Source of the DNA: Crocodylus rhombifer
Lineage: Eukaryota; Chordata; Crocodylia; Crocodylidae
DNA: 64,000 nt
NCBI GenBank assembly: GCA_038503035.1
Contig: JAVSML010024444.1
Span: 186,001-250,000, forward strand
Direction: 5' to 3'
A program made the position numbers and the translations under genes. The notes below the pieces were generated by a model. That model did no database searches and was not told where the DNA came from. It worked only from the letters and a program-made list of their open reading frames with translations. Below, piece after piece: positions 12,242-23,189 of this stretch (position 1 is the stretch's first letter; each line of letters begins with the position of its first letter).

Positions 12242-13388
12242 AGGGGTCAATACCCTTATGCTTATTGTCTACAATGAGATTTTTAATGGACACCATCTGA
12301 TGACTGCCTCATCAGAAAGACAGAATCTCCAAGAGCATGGTGTCGTTGAGCACCGTGCCAGGCCTTTGATTCACTTCTGGGTTTTCTTGTGGTGTATTCT
12401 ATAGAGATAGTTTATTCTAGTGTGAATTTACTTGGGAGAGGCAAGACATGAGGCAAGCTGGAGTAGCTAATTGACTGTAAAATCAATGTAAGCAAAATGA
12501 GAAGCCTGCCAATTGAGAGTAATTTAAAAAGTATTCTGATTCATTAAAACAATTAAATAACTTGATTTCCACCATATTGGTAACAGTGGCTTTCATATTG
12601 TTCTGATATCCCTCACCAGGTATAGAATGAATTTGTTTGAAGATCAGAATGAATTGTTAAAGAAACTCAGAGGAGACATTTTCTGCCCAGCTGCCAAAAC
12701 AGATCAATTGCTCACTTCCTGCTCAAACTAAGATAGACTTGTAGCACTGAGCTTTTGATTTCGATTGGTTTAGTTAAGTTTTTCCCCTCCCTTTCTCTTG
12801 ACACGACTAACTAATTTAATTCCATGAAAGCATGCCACTTACAGCAAAGTAATTTACTCTGCTTCCAGCTACAGTTGTAATTACATTGTCTATCCTAACA
12901 CAGCTTCCAAGTCAACAACAGGCAGTCCAAAAATCCCAGCAGTGTTTTACCACCTGTTGCGTTAGAGGTTTCTGTCTAGTCCACCATCAAGCTTTTCTCC
13001 TTTAATTGCTAAAAACCAACTGCTAGAATCTCCGCACAATTATAGCTAGAAAAAAATATTACACAGCGATTTCAGCTCATAATTTGTAGTCATGGCAACA
13101 TCAAGCAGTAATACTGAAAATAATATAAGGAATGGCTTTAAAGCACAAAGATGGTTCAACTTGAAACCAGACAACTGAAGGATTTTTTTTTTAATATAAT
13201 GCTTTTGTCTGGAGACACTAAGTTCTATTTTCATATAATTAGCATGCAGTTGTTAGAAATTAATGCTTATAATTTTTACTTTTGACTTTGTGCTATCTAA
13301 CATGTATGTACTTAGCTACCTCGTGTTTGAAAAATACAAACTTTTTTATTCAGATTTCCTTGTAATGACAAACAAAAAATATAGGCAG
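12242..13388. other. AT-rich unique-looking DNA
   Basis: No repeat was recognised. The region would be the 3'UTR if the candidate minus-strand exon at about 13389-13514 is real, and an 'aataaa'-type signal can be read on the minus strand near 13347. It may equally be plain intergenic DNA or hold conserved non-coding sequence. Confidence 0.3.
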
Positions 13389-13514
13389 AGCTTAGTGAAA
13401 TTCTTCAGCTTCACTTTGTAGCAGTCCAAGAGGATCATTTCTTTCATCTATAGTTTGGGTATTCATGTTTGCACTCATACCTTCATAGTCAATTCTGGCT
13501 CTACAGGCCATGTT
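13389..13514 (-). other. Candidate terminal exon, unproven
   Basis: On the minus strand a frame runs from a possible acceptor ('ttggaaacaacag', about 13515-13527) through about 41 codons including 'RIDYEGMSANMNTQTI' and 'DPLGLLQSEAEEFH' to a stop at about 13392. The composition is protein-like, and the frame sits in AT-rich non-repeat sequence. I do not recognise the product. Upstream on the minus strand is a (CAG)7 tract that would read as alanines if the frame continued. The frame is short enough to occur by chance, so this is a flag and not a gene call. Confidence 0.2.
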
Positions 13515-13537
13515 CCTGTTGTTTCCAAAGCAGAAAA

Positions 13538-13558
13538 CAGCAGCAGCAGCAGCAGCAG
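13538..13558. repeat. (CAG)7 trinucleotide repeat
   Basis: Seven uninterrupted CAG units are followed by 'ccagcag'. There is no sign that it is translated, although open frames cross it on both strands. Confidence 0.95.
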
Positions 13559-13559
13559 C

Positions 13560-14259
13560 CAGCAGTGACTGTGGGCCACCCACAGACTGCCCACACCTGT
13601 GTGCACCTCCCTACGCATCGCCAACAGTCAAGGAGACAAGTGACGTTAGGCAGGGATGGGTTAGCTACATTCACACAAAGATAAAATCTCAGGATAAGAT
13701 GTTTTTATGCAGTATGAAGTGGAAGATAGGCCTATTTAAAGCCCCTGGGTAAAGGTCTAAAGGAAGAGCAATACGGGTCAGTTTATTTCCTATTTTAGTC
13801 AGACACAAAAAGAATTATACTGTATTTAGTGGGGCTCAGTTGTATTTTGGCATTGCTTATTTTCTGTAAATTAAAATGCTATGCTGAGGTATAAATATTT
13901 GTTGTGAAGTGGTAGGTGCCTCTGGAGCTGGCCATCGTAACAGTGCCACGTTGGGAAAAGTGTTACGTCATTTTAATTATGAGTCTGGTTAAATGCAATT
14001 ACAACAAATGTGCCAGGGAATAGATTTTAATGAAGCCTCTCTCCTTTGCTGTCTGATTTTGAATATTCATCACATTGACTATTAAGCTGTTCCTGTAAAT
14101 TCTTCACATTACCATAAGCTAGTCCTTGAATGACAGTAAGTAAAAGAGAATAATATTACAAGCAAGCAGAATGGCCATCTATTTCAGTCCCAGAGCCATC
14201 CAAATGTCTATCAATTGAGGTATTTCTATGACCCCAAATACTGAACATTTCACAACATA
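13560..14259. other. Unassigned, partly AT-rich sequence
   Basis: No repeat was recognised. The part at about 13900-14100 is AT-rich unique-looking sequence with homeodomain-type 'ttaatta' cores, a composition common among conserved enhancers. This is a guess from composition only. Confidence 0.3.
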
Positions 14260-14395
14260 AAATTTATTCTCACAACACTCCCACGAGATAGGGAAGAACT
14301 ACTAACTTATATTGAAGAAAAGAAATTCGAGTCACAGAGAAATTGAATTACCCAAAGTGACATCAAGTCTGTAGCAGAGCCAGGGACTGAGCTGG
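14260..14395 (-). repeat. MIR-like SINE, reverse orientation
   Basis: It reads like the antisense of the MIR middle part: 'ctcacaacactcccacgaga', then 'gagtcacagagaaattgaat', then 'cagagccagggactgagct'. It is old and diverged. Confidence 0.55.
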
Positions 14396-14663
14396 GCAGG
14401 ACGATGTGCTGGGTGAGCAGGCAGACAGCACTGCTGCTGGGTGGAAGCAAGGCAGGTGGACTGGAGCTGGGTAGCCCCTGCTCCATTTTGCCCAGCTTGC
14501 TCCCACCCAGAAGTCACTGCCTGCCTGTCTGCCTAGTGCACCATGCCACTCTGTGCCCCCAGTGGACTCTGCTCTGAGACTTTTGACCAACTGGCTGGGA
14601 CCAGACTATTGAAGCTGGGCCTGTCCCAGGTTGCCTGAGACATATGATCACTCTAAACATATA

Positions 14664-14857
14664 GGCTAGGGACAGACATTAAACATAAACTGTTTTAGGA
14701 GATCAGAAACTGGTTTAAACCTGTAACAGAATAGACATTCAGGGCACATAAACCAGTTTTAAAATGGCTGAAACTGGTTTGAGATGAACCTGGTTGAATG
14801 TAGTATCAGACTTAACTGATTTGTGTCAAACCAGTTTATGCAACGTCTGTCCCAGAC
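14664..14857. mobile_element. MITE with inverted ends, about 190 bp
   Basis: The left end 'ggctagggacagacattaaa' plus 'cataaactg' is matched, on the minus strand from 14857, by 'ggtctgggacagacgttgca' plus 'taaactgg'. The interior repeats 'aaactggttt' and 'aaaccagttt' phrases in both orientations, so much of the element can fold on itself. It resembles a non-autonomous DNA transposon. The terminal sequence is related to that of the 10830-12241 element. Confidence 0.65.
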
Positions 14858-15299
14858 CCCTTCCAGGTTTAAGTTAAATCAGAATCCTCCAGCATCCCAG
14901 TTGCTTTGTAACTCTGAGCAGGGCTGTGCTCTCTGCTCCAGCCCAGCAGACCCCTCCCCTTGTAGCAAAACCCCCAGTTTTGTTTTTTTTAATACATATT
15001 TATATATATGTGATAGATATGCATTCCCTTCCCTTCCCCAATTATTTCTGGCTTTTCTTTCTCTCCCTCTCTATTCCCTATAGACAAGCATAAGCGAGCT
15101 CAGACTTAGGATAAGCTTTAACATTTTTATTTTAGTAGCAAGTTTTTGGTTTTGGATATCCACTGTTATATAGTATTATTGTTAGGTTTGTATTGATTCT
15201 TACTGTTATATATTGTATTATTATCATTCTCATATTGATTTTTATTGTTTCATATGGATATTGTATGGTATAGGTCTGTGTTTGTAAGCGAACCAAAGT
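14858..15299. other. Unassigned sequence with T-rich tracts
   Basis: A C/T-rich stretch is followed by AT-rich DNA containing 'tatatatatgtga'. It may be the outer part of the LTR-like segment that follows; no boundary could be fixed. Confidence 0.3.
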
Positions 15300-16090
15300 A
15301 ATGTCAAGTGTCTATTTTGTATGTCAAGTCTCCATCTTGTGTCCTCTGCCCGGGCATCCCCTGTGTCACAGCTGTATGAGTCACATATCCCTCCCATGTA
15401 AATTGGTTCCCAGATGAATGAGAGTGATTGGGAATGACTGAAATACAGTGGTAGCAGGCCTCTACTGAATGGCCTGTAATGACTGGTCCATCACCTTGCA
15501 TTGATTCATCCAGGAACCATGGACCTCACCCAGGAACAGAGACAAGAACCCAGCATTTGAAAGACAAAAGACCCTGCAGAACCAGCAACTCTACCATTGT
15601 ACCCCACCATTACAGACACCTGAAACTGCACATCCCTGCATGGAGCACACAAGCTCAGTATGCCAGGGGCTGATCCTTGCTTGGGCATGCAACCTGTCAC
15701 TAGGGTCACACAAGGTCTGCCCTTATAAAAAGGGGCAGTGAAGACAGACCCAGTGGGATGCCCACTCCATCTGGACCAGCACCATGCCATACCACCTATC
15801 CACCCAGAGGCCCTATCGGCGACCTCCCTCTGGACAACATCTACTGGACAAGGACCTCTTTCCAGCCTGGATAGGTAGTTATCACCCCCACCCCCTCTTC
15901 AACCAAGGACTTGGACTCTGCTTCTCTTCTTTACCTGGACTCCAACCCTTCCACTGAGTCTCTTTCTCCTGCTGCCATTGTGAGTGCTTGTGTGTGTATG
16001 TGAACCAATAACTTCATGAGGCTGTGTAGTGTATTGTCTGTGTAATAAAACTGTTATTTGGACCCCTAAGTTGGGTTTAGCTTTACTATG
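15300..16090 (+). mobile_element. LTR-like segment with TATA box and poly(A) signal
   Basis: The order of signals is that of a retroviral or LTR-retrotransposon long terminal repeat. An upstream C/T-rich region contains 'tctccatcttgtg'. A TATA box 'ttataaaa' is at 15723-15730, followed about 320 bp later by 'aataaa' at 16044-16049 and a short downstream region ending in CT-rich DNA. No second LTR, primer-binding site or gag/pol frame was recognised, so a solo LTR is the best reading. The exact ends and family are unknown. A non-LTR explanation (chance signals) is possible. Confidence 0.4.
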
Positions 16091-16499
16091 GTTTGGCCCT
16101 GCTCCAGTCTCTGCTCCTCGCCCCTCTAACTTCTGTCTCATTTCTCCCTCTCCTGCTTCTGGCTCACTGCCACCTCCAACACCTGTCCTGAGCTCCTCTC
16201 TGCCTCCAAACCCCATTTCTTTGCCACTGTCTTATCCCCACTGTCTTTTCCTTTTCTCCTGAGCATCCAGGTTGCTGCCTCAGTTTTTTTCCTGGCTGTC
16301 TCCCCCTTGCCACCTCTTATCTTCCCCCCTACCCCAATATCTCAGCTGTCTGCCTCAGTTTCAAGCCCCAGTCTACCTTAAGTAAACCCAAGCCTCAGTT
16401 CCTCAGCCAGCTTCTCTGTAGTCCACTGATTCTAATCCCAGTTCTGGCAACTTTCACTCCCTATACTTTAACTCTTTCTCTCTCCCCTAAACCTTCCCC
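16091..16499. other. Pyrimidine-rich stretch
   Basis: The + strand is strongly C/T-biased, with no other structure seen. Open frames on both strands reflect this bias. Confidence 0.5.
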
Positions 16500-16815
16500 C
16501 AGGGGTCAAAAAATGGTGGAAAAAGACCCAAAGTGGGGTACAGGGAAGCAGCATGCAGCACCCAAACCTGGAGCTTGGCTGGCCAGAGCCACACTCCCCT
16601 GCCAACTGGGCTGCATGTGGCATGATCGCCACTGCTGCAGCCCCAGGAGGACCCCAAGACCCTAGGGAAGGCTGCTGGGGCCAGCCCACAGTAACTTGCT
16701 GCACACCAGAGCACATGTGGTGCAGGTGTTCCCGGGGGATATCTAGTGGCAGCACAAAGTGCACCACTACCAGTGCATAGGGAACCAAATGCCCATGCAT
16801 GTCTGGACACAGCCC
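16500..16815 (-). repeat. Interspersed repeat, inverted relative of 29862-30060
   Basis: Read on the minus strand, the segment holds 'gggaacacctgcaccacatg', 'gggtcttggggtcctcctgg' and 'ggctgcagca', which line up with 'gggaacacccacacatgc', 'ggggtcctgggtgcctctgg' and 'tgctgcagtca' at 29862 on the + strand. The end at 16815 reads 'gggctgtgtccagacatgca' on the minus strand, a terminal motif like that of the 10830 and 14664 elements. It is probably a non-autonomous DNA transposon. Confidence 0.5.
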
Positions 16816-17754
16816 ATAGCTTGAAAGCAAAATTAATACTCCTTGGGTTGAATCAATTGCCATTTTGCTTCTAACTTGTTGTTGATCATCTTCAAGACTT
16901 TGCAGCTAGCCTCAGATAGGCTGCAAATTACTTACCAGTGACACACAAGGTACTTGGTTTACAAATTATTTGTCAGTGCATGTTCTTTCTCCCTAATGGT
17001 ATTATTTAACTCTGTAAAGTATATTGAAATAATCTGAATGAAAGATGTTATGCAAAATAAACCTTAAGCACCAAGCAATTTTTAAGGAAATATTTAACAC
17101 TCAGAGTTCTTTGGAGAAAGAATGCATTGAGTTTTAAATATGGCAATTTTGCAGGGAGGGCGTTTCAATGTGCTGAAATTAATTTTGGTCAGACAGCTTG
17201 CAGACTGTTGCTACAGTGCAGCTGTGTTCAAGAAATTAGAGAGGGATCCTCCACTTCAAAAACAAGAGAGATGTCTCTTGAATGGAAAAGGATTTCAGGA
17301 CAGAAAAATAAAGTAATTTAAGCCAATTCAAACTAAGGGCTCAGACCAGTACTACTGACATTCCTGACAGACTCACAATTTCTTAAATAAATTAGCAGAC
17401 TGCAGGTAGATGAATCACATGTGGGCTGACAGAGATGCGGCTGGTCCTTGAGCTCTGAAAAGCACATGTTGCTATGATTATTTTTCTAGCCAGTGGTAGC
17501 AGTTCTCTCAACATCTGTCGGGCTAGCCACTAAGAACAGTACTACTTTTCCATCATGCAGGTGCACCATTTACTTTTTCCTCTTCCCACACTTTCCTTTG
17601 GATTAGGGAGACCCTGATGTGAATGAGTCGCAAAGAAAACCAGAATGCAGTTGTACATGGCTGTGGGAATCAGGTCCCATAATGTAAGAGTGATACAGAT
17701 AGATCACCAAGGGCCTAGAATTCAAAATTTGAAGGGGCTATTCCTAGGCACTGC
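16816..17754. other. AT-rich unassigned DNA
   Basis: No feature was recognised. Confidence 0.35.
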
Positions 17755-17875
17755 TTATTGTGATGCTCTGTGCCTCAGGTTACTTGTCTGTAAAGTAGAA
17801 TTAAAAATAATTACCAGTTTCCCCAGGGATGCTCTGGGGATTAATTTAAGAGTTCTTTAGAAATAGTCTAAGATT
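17755..17875 (+). repeat. MIR-like SINE, 3' half
   Basis: The order 'ctgtgcctcaggttacttgt', 'ctgtaaagtagaattaaaaa', then 'ggggattaatttaagagttc' corresponds to the middle and 3' part of MIR ('tgcctcagtttcc..ctgtaaaatgggga'). Confidence 0.6.
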
Positions 17876-18299
17876 GCATAAAAGATATGCATGACAGGGC
17901 AAAGTGAGTTAAAGAGAGTTTCTGGACCAGGGCAGCTGTACCGCGATATACCTGCAACCAGTAACAGGTCAGGAAGCAGGAGATTAAAAAGAGGTAACCT
18001 GTCTTAGGCAAAGGAGGACTGATAGGTGAGAGAGGGTATTGCTAGAATCCATTTGGCACTGTAGAGGGAAAATGAAGATGAGTCCTGGCTGGCTGAGATG
18101 ACTGGGATCCATGAAGAGACTACCTGGGAACTGCCCAAGCTTTCTGGTTCTTCAAGAAATATACAATGTTATGATGATCATATGACCCAGGGTGATGGTA
18201 ACATCCATTATCATTTCCCAATTGCTGCATGAAGCTGTGTTTTGTGGTGTGGTGACAGTAAGTCTACTGGAGTTGGCTCTGGTTAACATTTAACTTTAC
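17876..18299. other. Unassigned sequence
   Basis: No feature was recognised. Confidence 0.3.
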
Positions 18300-18490
18300 T
18301 CTTTAGACAGTGTGATCTGGTAGACAGAATAGTGAGCTGCAAAAAAGGAGCCCTGCATCATATTTTTATGCCAACAAGTGGTCACTTCACCTCTTTGTAT
18401 CTCATTTTACTCATTTCTAAGAAGGGGATCATGATACCAACCTCCTTTCTAATGTGCTTTGAGATCCAGTCATGTAACTGAAAGACCAGG
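18300..18490 (+). repeat. MIR-like SINE, near full length
   Basis: The tRNA-like head ('agacagtgtgatctggtaga'), core ('tcacttcacctctttgtatc', 'tcatttctaagaaggggatc') and tail ('aatgtgctttgagatcc') occur in the right order over about 190 bp. This is the most complete MIR-type copy in the window. Confidence 0.65.
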
Positions 18491-19103
18491 GCAGCAGTTG
18501 GGGCCATAACCAGGTCATCAGCCCTTTAGTGGGGGACACAAGAGCATCCATTGCTGCAGCAGTGGCTGATCATGCTGTGGTATTCAGCACAGCAGGAGCT
18601 GGCACTGCTCTGGGTGCCACCCTAAGGCACCAAGCTGTGCTACTCCACTTCTGTTGAGATCTACTAATGAAAGGTGCTGAAAAAGCTGAGGATTAATATT
18701 TTTAGAAGGACAAATAAGATCCCTCTAATTTCATTGACCAGAGACAGGTGTTTTTGCCTCAGGGCTACAGCTCTGAGCTGGGGCAAGTAGAAAGAGAAAG
18801 GTGCACACGTGATTTTGAATGAATGTGCTGTCATGATTGTCTCTGCTGAAAAACCCAGCTGAACTTTCTGCACAGGCTTTTTATAGTCCAAAATATGAAA
18901 CACTTTAATACAGGCATAACCTGTGTATCCCCAAAGTGAGTGTCTCCCCTCACCAACGGAAGGGGAAAACCAGCAGGACTTGTGTTGGTGGTGGAAACTG
19001 CAGACTACTCACAGTTCCCTCCCACTTATTGTGCCTCAATAGAGGAGGAACAGGAAGAAATATCTTAACCAGATATACATTTAGTATTTGTATATCTAAA
19101 AAG
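18491..19103. other. Unassigned sequence
   Basis: No feature was recognised. The minus-strand frame at 18903-18664 has no known motif. Confidence 0.3.
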
Positions 19104-20235
19104 GTTCATAGATTTCATAGATTTTATAGACATTAGGGCTGGAAGGAACCTCGGAAGATCATCGAGTCCAGCCTGCTGCCCCAGGGGCAGGAAGTCAGCT
19201 GAGATCATACAATCCCAGCAAGAAAAACATCCAGGTTTCTCTTGAAGGCGTTCAAATTAGGTGCTTGAACCACCTCTGATGGCAGGCCATTCCAGACCCT
19301 GGGGGCTCGGACAGTAAAGAAGTTCTTCCTTATGTCCAGCCCGAAATGGTCTTGCAGGAGTTTATAACCATTCGACCTTGTCATCCCTTGGGGCGCTCTG
19401 GTGAACAAACGTTCCCCCAGGTCCTGGTGAAGACCCCTTATAAGCTTATAGGTGGCCATCAGGTTGCCCTTGAGCCTGTGCTTTTCCAGGCCGAAAAGTC
19501 CCATGGCACTCAGCCTCTCATCATAAGGTCTATTTTCCTGACCTCTGATCATGCACATGGCTCTCCTCTGGACTCTCTCAAGCTTCTCCACATCCTTTTT
19601 TAATTGTGGGGCCCAAAACTGGATGCAGTACTCCAGATGTGGCCTCACCAAGGCTGAGTACAACAGGAGAATGACGTCCCAGGGTTTGCTTGAGAAGCAT
19701 CTATGGATGCAAGCCAGTGTTTTGCTCACTTTTCTAGCCACAGCATTGCACTGAAGGCTCATGTTCATCTTGTGGTCAATCCTGAAGCCCAAGTCACTCT
19801 CGTCCGTAGTGCTAGTCAACGTAGCACTTCCGAGCCTATAGACATGGTGCAGGTTTTTCCTCCCAAGGTGGAGAACCTTGCGTTTTTTGGTGTTAAACAC
19901 CATCAGGTTCTTGTCCACCCATTTACTGAGCCTGCCAGGTCAGCCTGGATTATTCCCCTGTCCTCAGGTGTGGATACTTTGCCCCAAAGTTTAGTATCAT
20001 CGGTGAACTTGGCCAGTCCGCTTCTGACTCCAATGTCCACATCATTAATGAAGATGTTGAACAAAATAGGTCCAAGGACAGAGCCTTGAGGGACCCCACT
20101 GGTCACAGGGCACCATGATGTTTGACTTCCATCAATTACTACCCTCTGGGTCTGACCACACAGCCAATTCCCCAGCCAGCGAATCATGGCCGCAGTTGGC
20201 TAGTTTTGCCAGAAGGTGATCATGGGATACCAGAT
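19104..20235 (-). mobile_element. CR1 LINE, reverse orientation, about 1.1 kb
   Basis: The 3' tail is at 19104-19135 ('ttcatagatttcatag' type) and the 3'UTR includes 'gccccaggggcaggaagtc' on +. ORF2 runs leftward from about 20235 to 19205. The element is 5'-truncated inside the reverse transcriptase, just before the 'TMIRWLGNWL' region. It shares its 3' subfamily with the copies at 25655, 39009 and 53074. Its truncated 5' end faces the 5' end of another CR1 at about 20440. Confidence 0.93.
19205..20187 (-). pseudogene. CR1 ORF2 reverse transcriptase remnant, frameshifted
   Basis: This is the RNA-directed DNA polymerase fragment of the CR1 copy. The upstream piece (20187-19903, 94 residues) contains the motif 'GVPQGSVLGP' at residues 31-40 and the catalytic box read as 'FTDD' at 61-64, in place of the usual FADD. 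The downstream piece (19918-19205, 237 residues) covers the thumb and C-terminal region ('VLHLGRKNLHHVYRLG', 'LVRPHLEYC') and ends 'FLAGIV'. A one-base deletion near 19938 separates the two frames. The N-terminal endonuclease and the first RT motifs are missing, so no active enzyme can be made. Confidence 0.88.
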
Positions 20236-20439
20236 GGAAGATGTCGCAGAGCACTTAGGTGCCCTGCACCTGAAAACAGAAATGGCTCAAGGGAGACCCC
20301 TAGCGGTGAGACACCAGGGCAGCACAGGTTCTTACGGATCTATGATTTTAAAGAGAAAATGCAAGCAGTGGTGCCAGAACCAGGCAACAATGAAAGCCCA
20401 AGCAGGAAGAAGGCTCTCAAATCACAACTAAGCAGGGTG
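20236..20439. other. Spacer between two divergently oriented CR1 copies
   Basis: This is about 200 bp without a recognised family, lying between the truncated 5' ends of the two CR1 elements. An open + frame (20122 onward) runs through it by chance before joining CR1 coding sequence. Confidence 0.5.
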
Positions 20440-21069
20440 AGTCGCGGTTGGCAGGGCAGGGCTAACCGGACCTTGTCGTGCATCCACAGGTGCATCTCAA
20501 GCAGGGTCAAGGAAGTGATCCTCCTCCTCTATGCAACACTGGTCAGGCCACAGCTGGAGTACTGTGTCCAGTTCTGGGCGCCCCACTTCAGGAGGGATGT
20601 GGACAACATGGAGAGGGTCCAGAGGAGGGCCACCCAAATCATCCAAGGACAACAGGGCAGACCCTACAATGAAAGACTGTGGGACCTGAACCTGTTCAGC
20701 TTTTACAAGAGAAGGCTGAGGGGGGACATAGTGACCATCTATAAACTCACTAGGGGGGACCAAAAGGGTTTGGGAGAGACCTTGTTTCCCCTAGTGCCAC
20801 CTGGCATAATGGCCATAAGTTGTTGGAGAGTAGGTTTAAATTAGACATCCGTAAGAACTACTTCACCGTCAGGGCAGCTAGGATCTGAAACCAACTTTCA
20901 AGGGAAGTGGTGCTGGCTCCTACCCTGGGGGTCTTTAAGAGGAGGCTCGATGCCTACCTAGCTGGGATCATTTGAGCCCAGTTTTTTCTCCTGCCCAGGC
21001 AGGGGGTCGGACTTGAAGATCTACAAGGTCCCTTCCGACCCTACTTCTATGATTCTATGATTCTATGAT
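20440..21069 (+). mobile_element. CR1 LINE, 3' part, with (TTCTATGA)n tail
   Basis: The ORF2 C-terminal part reads 'RANRTLSCIHRCISSR', 'TLVRPQLEYCVQFWAP' and 'VQRRATQI' up to about 20813. A small deletion in the 'ppgi..' region then shifts the frame, and the rest ('LDIRKNYFTVRA') continues in another frame. The 3'UTR ends 'ggtcccttccgaccctac' and the tail is three 'ttctatga' units at about 21046-21069. It is 5'-truncated. The subfamily differs from the minus-strand copy beside it and matches 4971-5338 and, less closely, 30214-31026. Confidence 0.92.
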
Positions 21070-23189
21070 AAGCTGTTCAGATGACTACCATTCTTTTTCT
21101 AACCCCTTCTAGGAGACTTGGAAGTGAATTGCAGTGTATGTGGACCACGTCCCTGTTGTTCAGTAATAACTGAGCTTTGCGTGTAATCTGCCAGATGGTT
21201 CCCTGCAGCTCACCTGGAGCTCTCCATTTTGTTTGAGCCCTATGGATGGAATTCATCCCTGCGCCTACCCTGAGCTCACTGCAAAGAGTACATGGGCCCA
21301 GTTTGCCTCATTGCAAAAGGCTCCAACTTGCCCTTTCTCCTATGGGTGCTGAACTATCCCAAAATAGCCTGGTGTATAGATACCCTAACCACAGCTGTTC
21401 CTTTCTCTGGACCCCTCGCTGAATCAGGGAATACTATAGACTAGGACAAGACAACTTTATACAGATGAAGAAGGCCTTCTCCACTGGGTATATTTGCTGA
21501 GAGAAAGGGGAGGGCTTTACTGCTTTGTAGTGACTTTGGTCTAGGGGATCACTGGTATAGCAAACTCATTGTATGCTCAGGGTGGGAACAAGGGCAGAGG
21601 AGATGGGAGTGGGAGGAGGAAGGATGGGTGAGGGGAAGGGAAGTCTTACCTGCCTGAACTGCTGCCACTACTGCTGCTTCGTATCAGCAGTGTCAGCTTC
21701 CCCATGACAAAACTTCCTCAGAAAGGATCCTGGTTCCCTGTTCACTCCCCTCCACACATACATATCGGAAGCAGGGCTGTGCTTGGTCTGGCACAGGCTC
21801 CTCGTGGAAGAGCACCATTCTGCTTACCCCAGTCAGCCTCCAGACACACTGCTGGGTGTAGCACTGTTCTACCCAACTCCTATGGCTAAGCAAAGGCAAT
21901 GCAGAGCTTTCCCTGCCATAGCAAAAACTCCTAGCAGTGGGGATCTGGCACCCCCTCACAGTTGCTGTCTGGTGTGGGTGCCTCGCTCACGCTGCCCTAG
22001 TTACATGACTGTGGGGGAGCCAGCATAGAATGCCCTTAGGACAACATGAAATTCCCTCCCACTTCACTGTCTAATTTTTCAGAGGTGTTGAGGTCCTGCA
22101 GCACCTATGGACTATAGTGTGAATTGCACTTCCTCTGCACATCTCATAGTCAGACAGTTTTTAAAAAATGTTTCTCGCCTTCATCATTGTAAAGAAAACC
22201 TTCCAAATGGGAACGGATTCAGTCCAATCTTCCACACTGATTCCAGCATTTCCAGGCAACTGGAAACTGAAACTCTAAGAGAACTCCCTCTATGAGCTCC
22301 CTTCATCTCTATTGTAATACAGTGTTACTGCTGAGCCTAAGGACTACTATTTAAATGCCAATATTATTTATTGTCTGTTTTACCACTGATCTGTTTTAGA
22401 GGACAGATTCAAGTATTAAGTCTATCAAAAGGGTAGAAATGAATACTCCTGAGAACTGTGGTGTGCATTGATTTTTATTAGTATCTTATTTAAGTGACTG
22501 TAAAAATTAAATGCATAATTCAGACAAATTGCAGTTGGAGGGAAGTTATGGATAATAGGTGCTGGTGTTGTAGGAAAGCTATGGAGAGTAGGCAGAAGAA
22601 GGAGGGGAAGTGAGGCAGGGGATATGAAGGATGTGAAATATTACTAGGTTCATATTAAGACCTGTGGAAATGTTATTTTCAGCTTGTTCTGTAATACACT
22701 GCCACAGGCTCTCCAAATCTTCATTAGGTTAATTTTAGTTTCTACTCTTTCATCTTTGTGCAACATACAAATGAAGCACAACAGCATGGGATAGATATGG
22801 AGTATGGGATAGTACAAAACAAAAAAACCAAAAACAAAAGAGATTCACCCTTACTATCCAGGCTTCTCAAATTCCAGCAGGTACTTTCTCTTCTTGTACT
22901 TCACAAGCACATATATAGGCCTCTTCAGGCTACATTCCCTTTGGGCTCAGGACCTTTGGGCCTTTTGATCACTGCCTTTTGAAAGTCCTTCCTCAACCTT
23001 GTCACTCCCAGGCAAAGCACAGAGTTGCTTGCTCTATATATTTCCATGGGCAATCAATCACATGATCCTCAGTTACCTAGCTGGAGCTCAGTTGGAACCC
23101 ACATTCCTGTTACAATAAACACACCCACGCCCCTGCACCCCCCCACCTTCAACCTCCCCTAGCCCAACCGCCGTCCCTTAGTCCAAGCC
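21070..23189. other. Unassigned, mixed composition
   Basis: No repeat could be named. A purine-rich block is at 21590-21650 and a GC-richer segment at 21650-22020. Open frames there show no known protein motif. Confidence 0.3.

Noticed and set aside
13538..13558. CAG tract as a polyglutamine or polyalanine coding repeat
   Set aside because: Only seven units, and no supported exon includes it.
16468..16863. 131-codon minus-strand frame
   Set aside because: It lies within an interspersed repeat also found at 29.9 kb and has no protein motif.
20122..20844. 240-codon + frame as a single gene
   Set aside because: It starts in the antisense of one CR1, crosses a spacer and ends in the coding strand of another CR1; it is a chimera of repeats.
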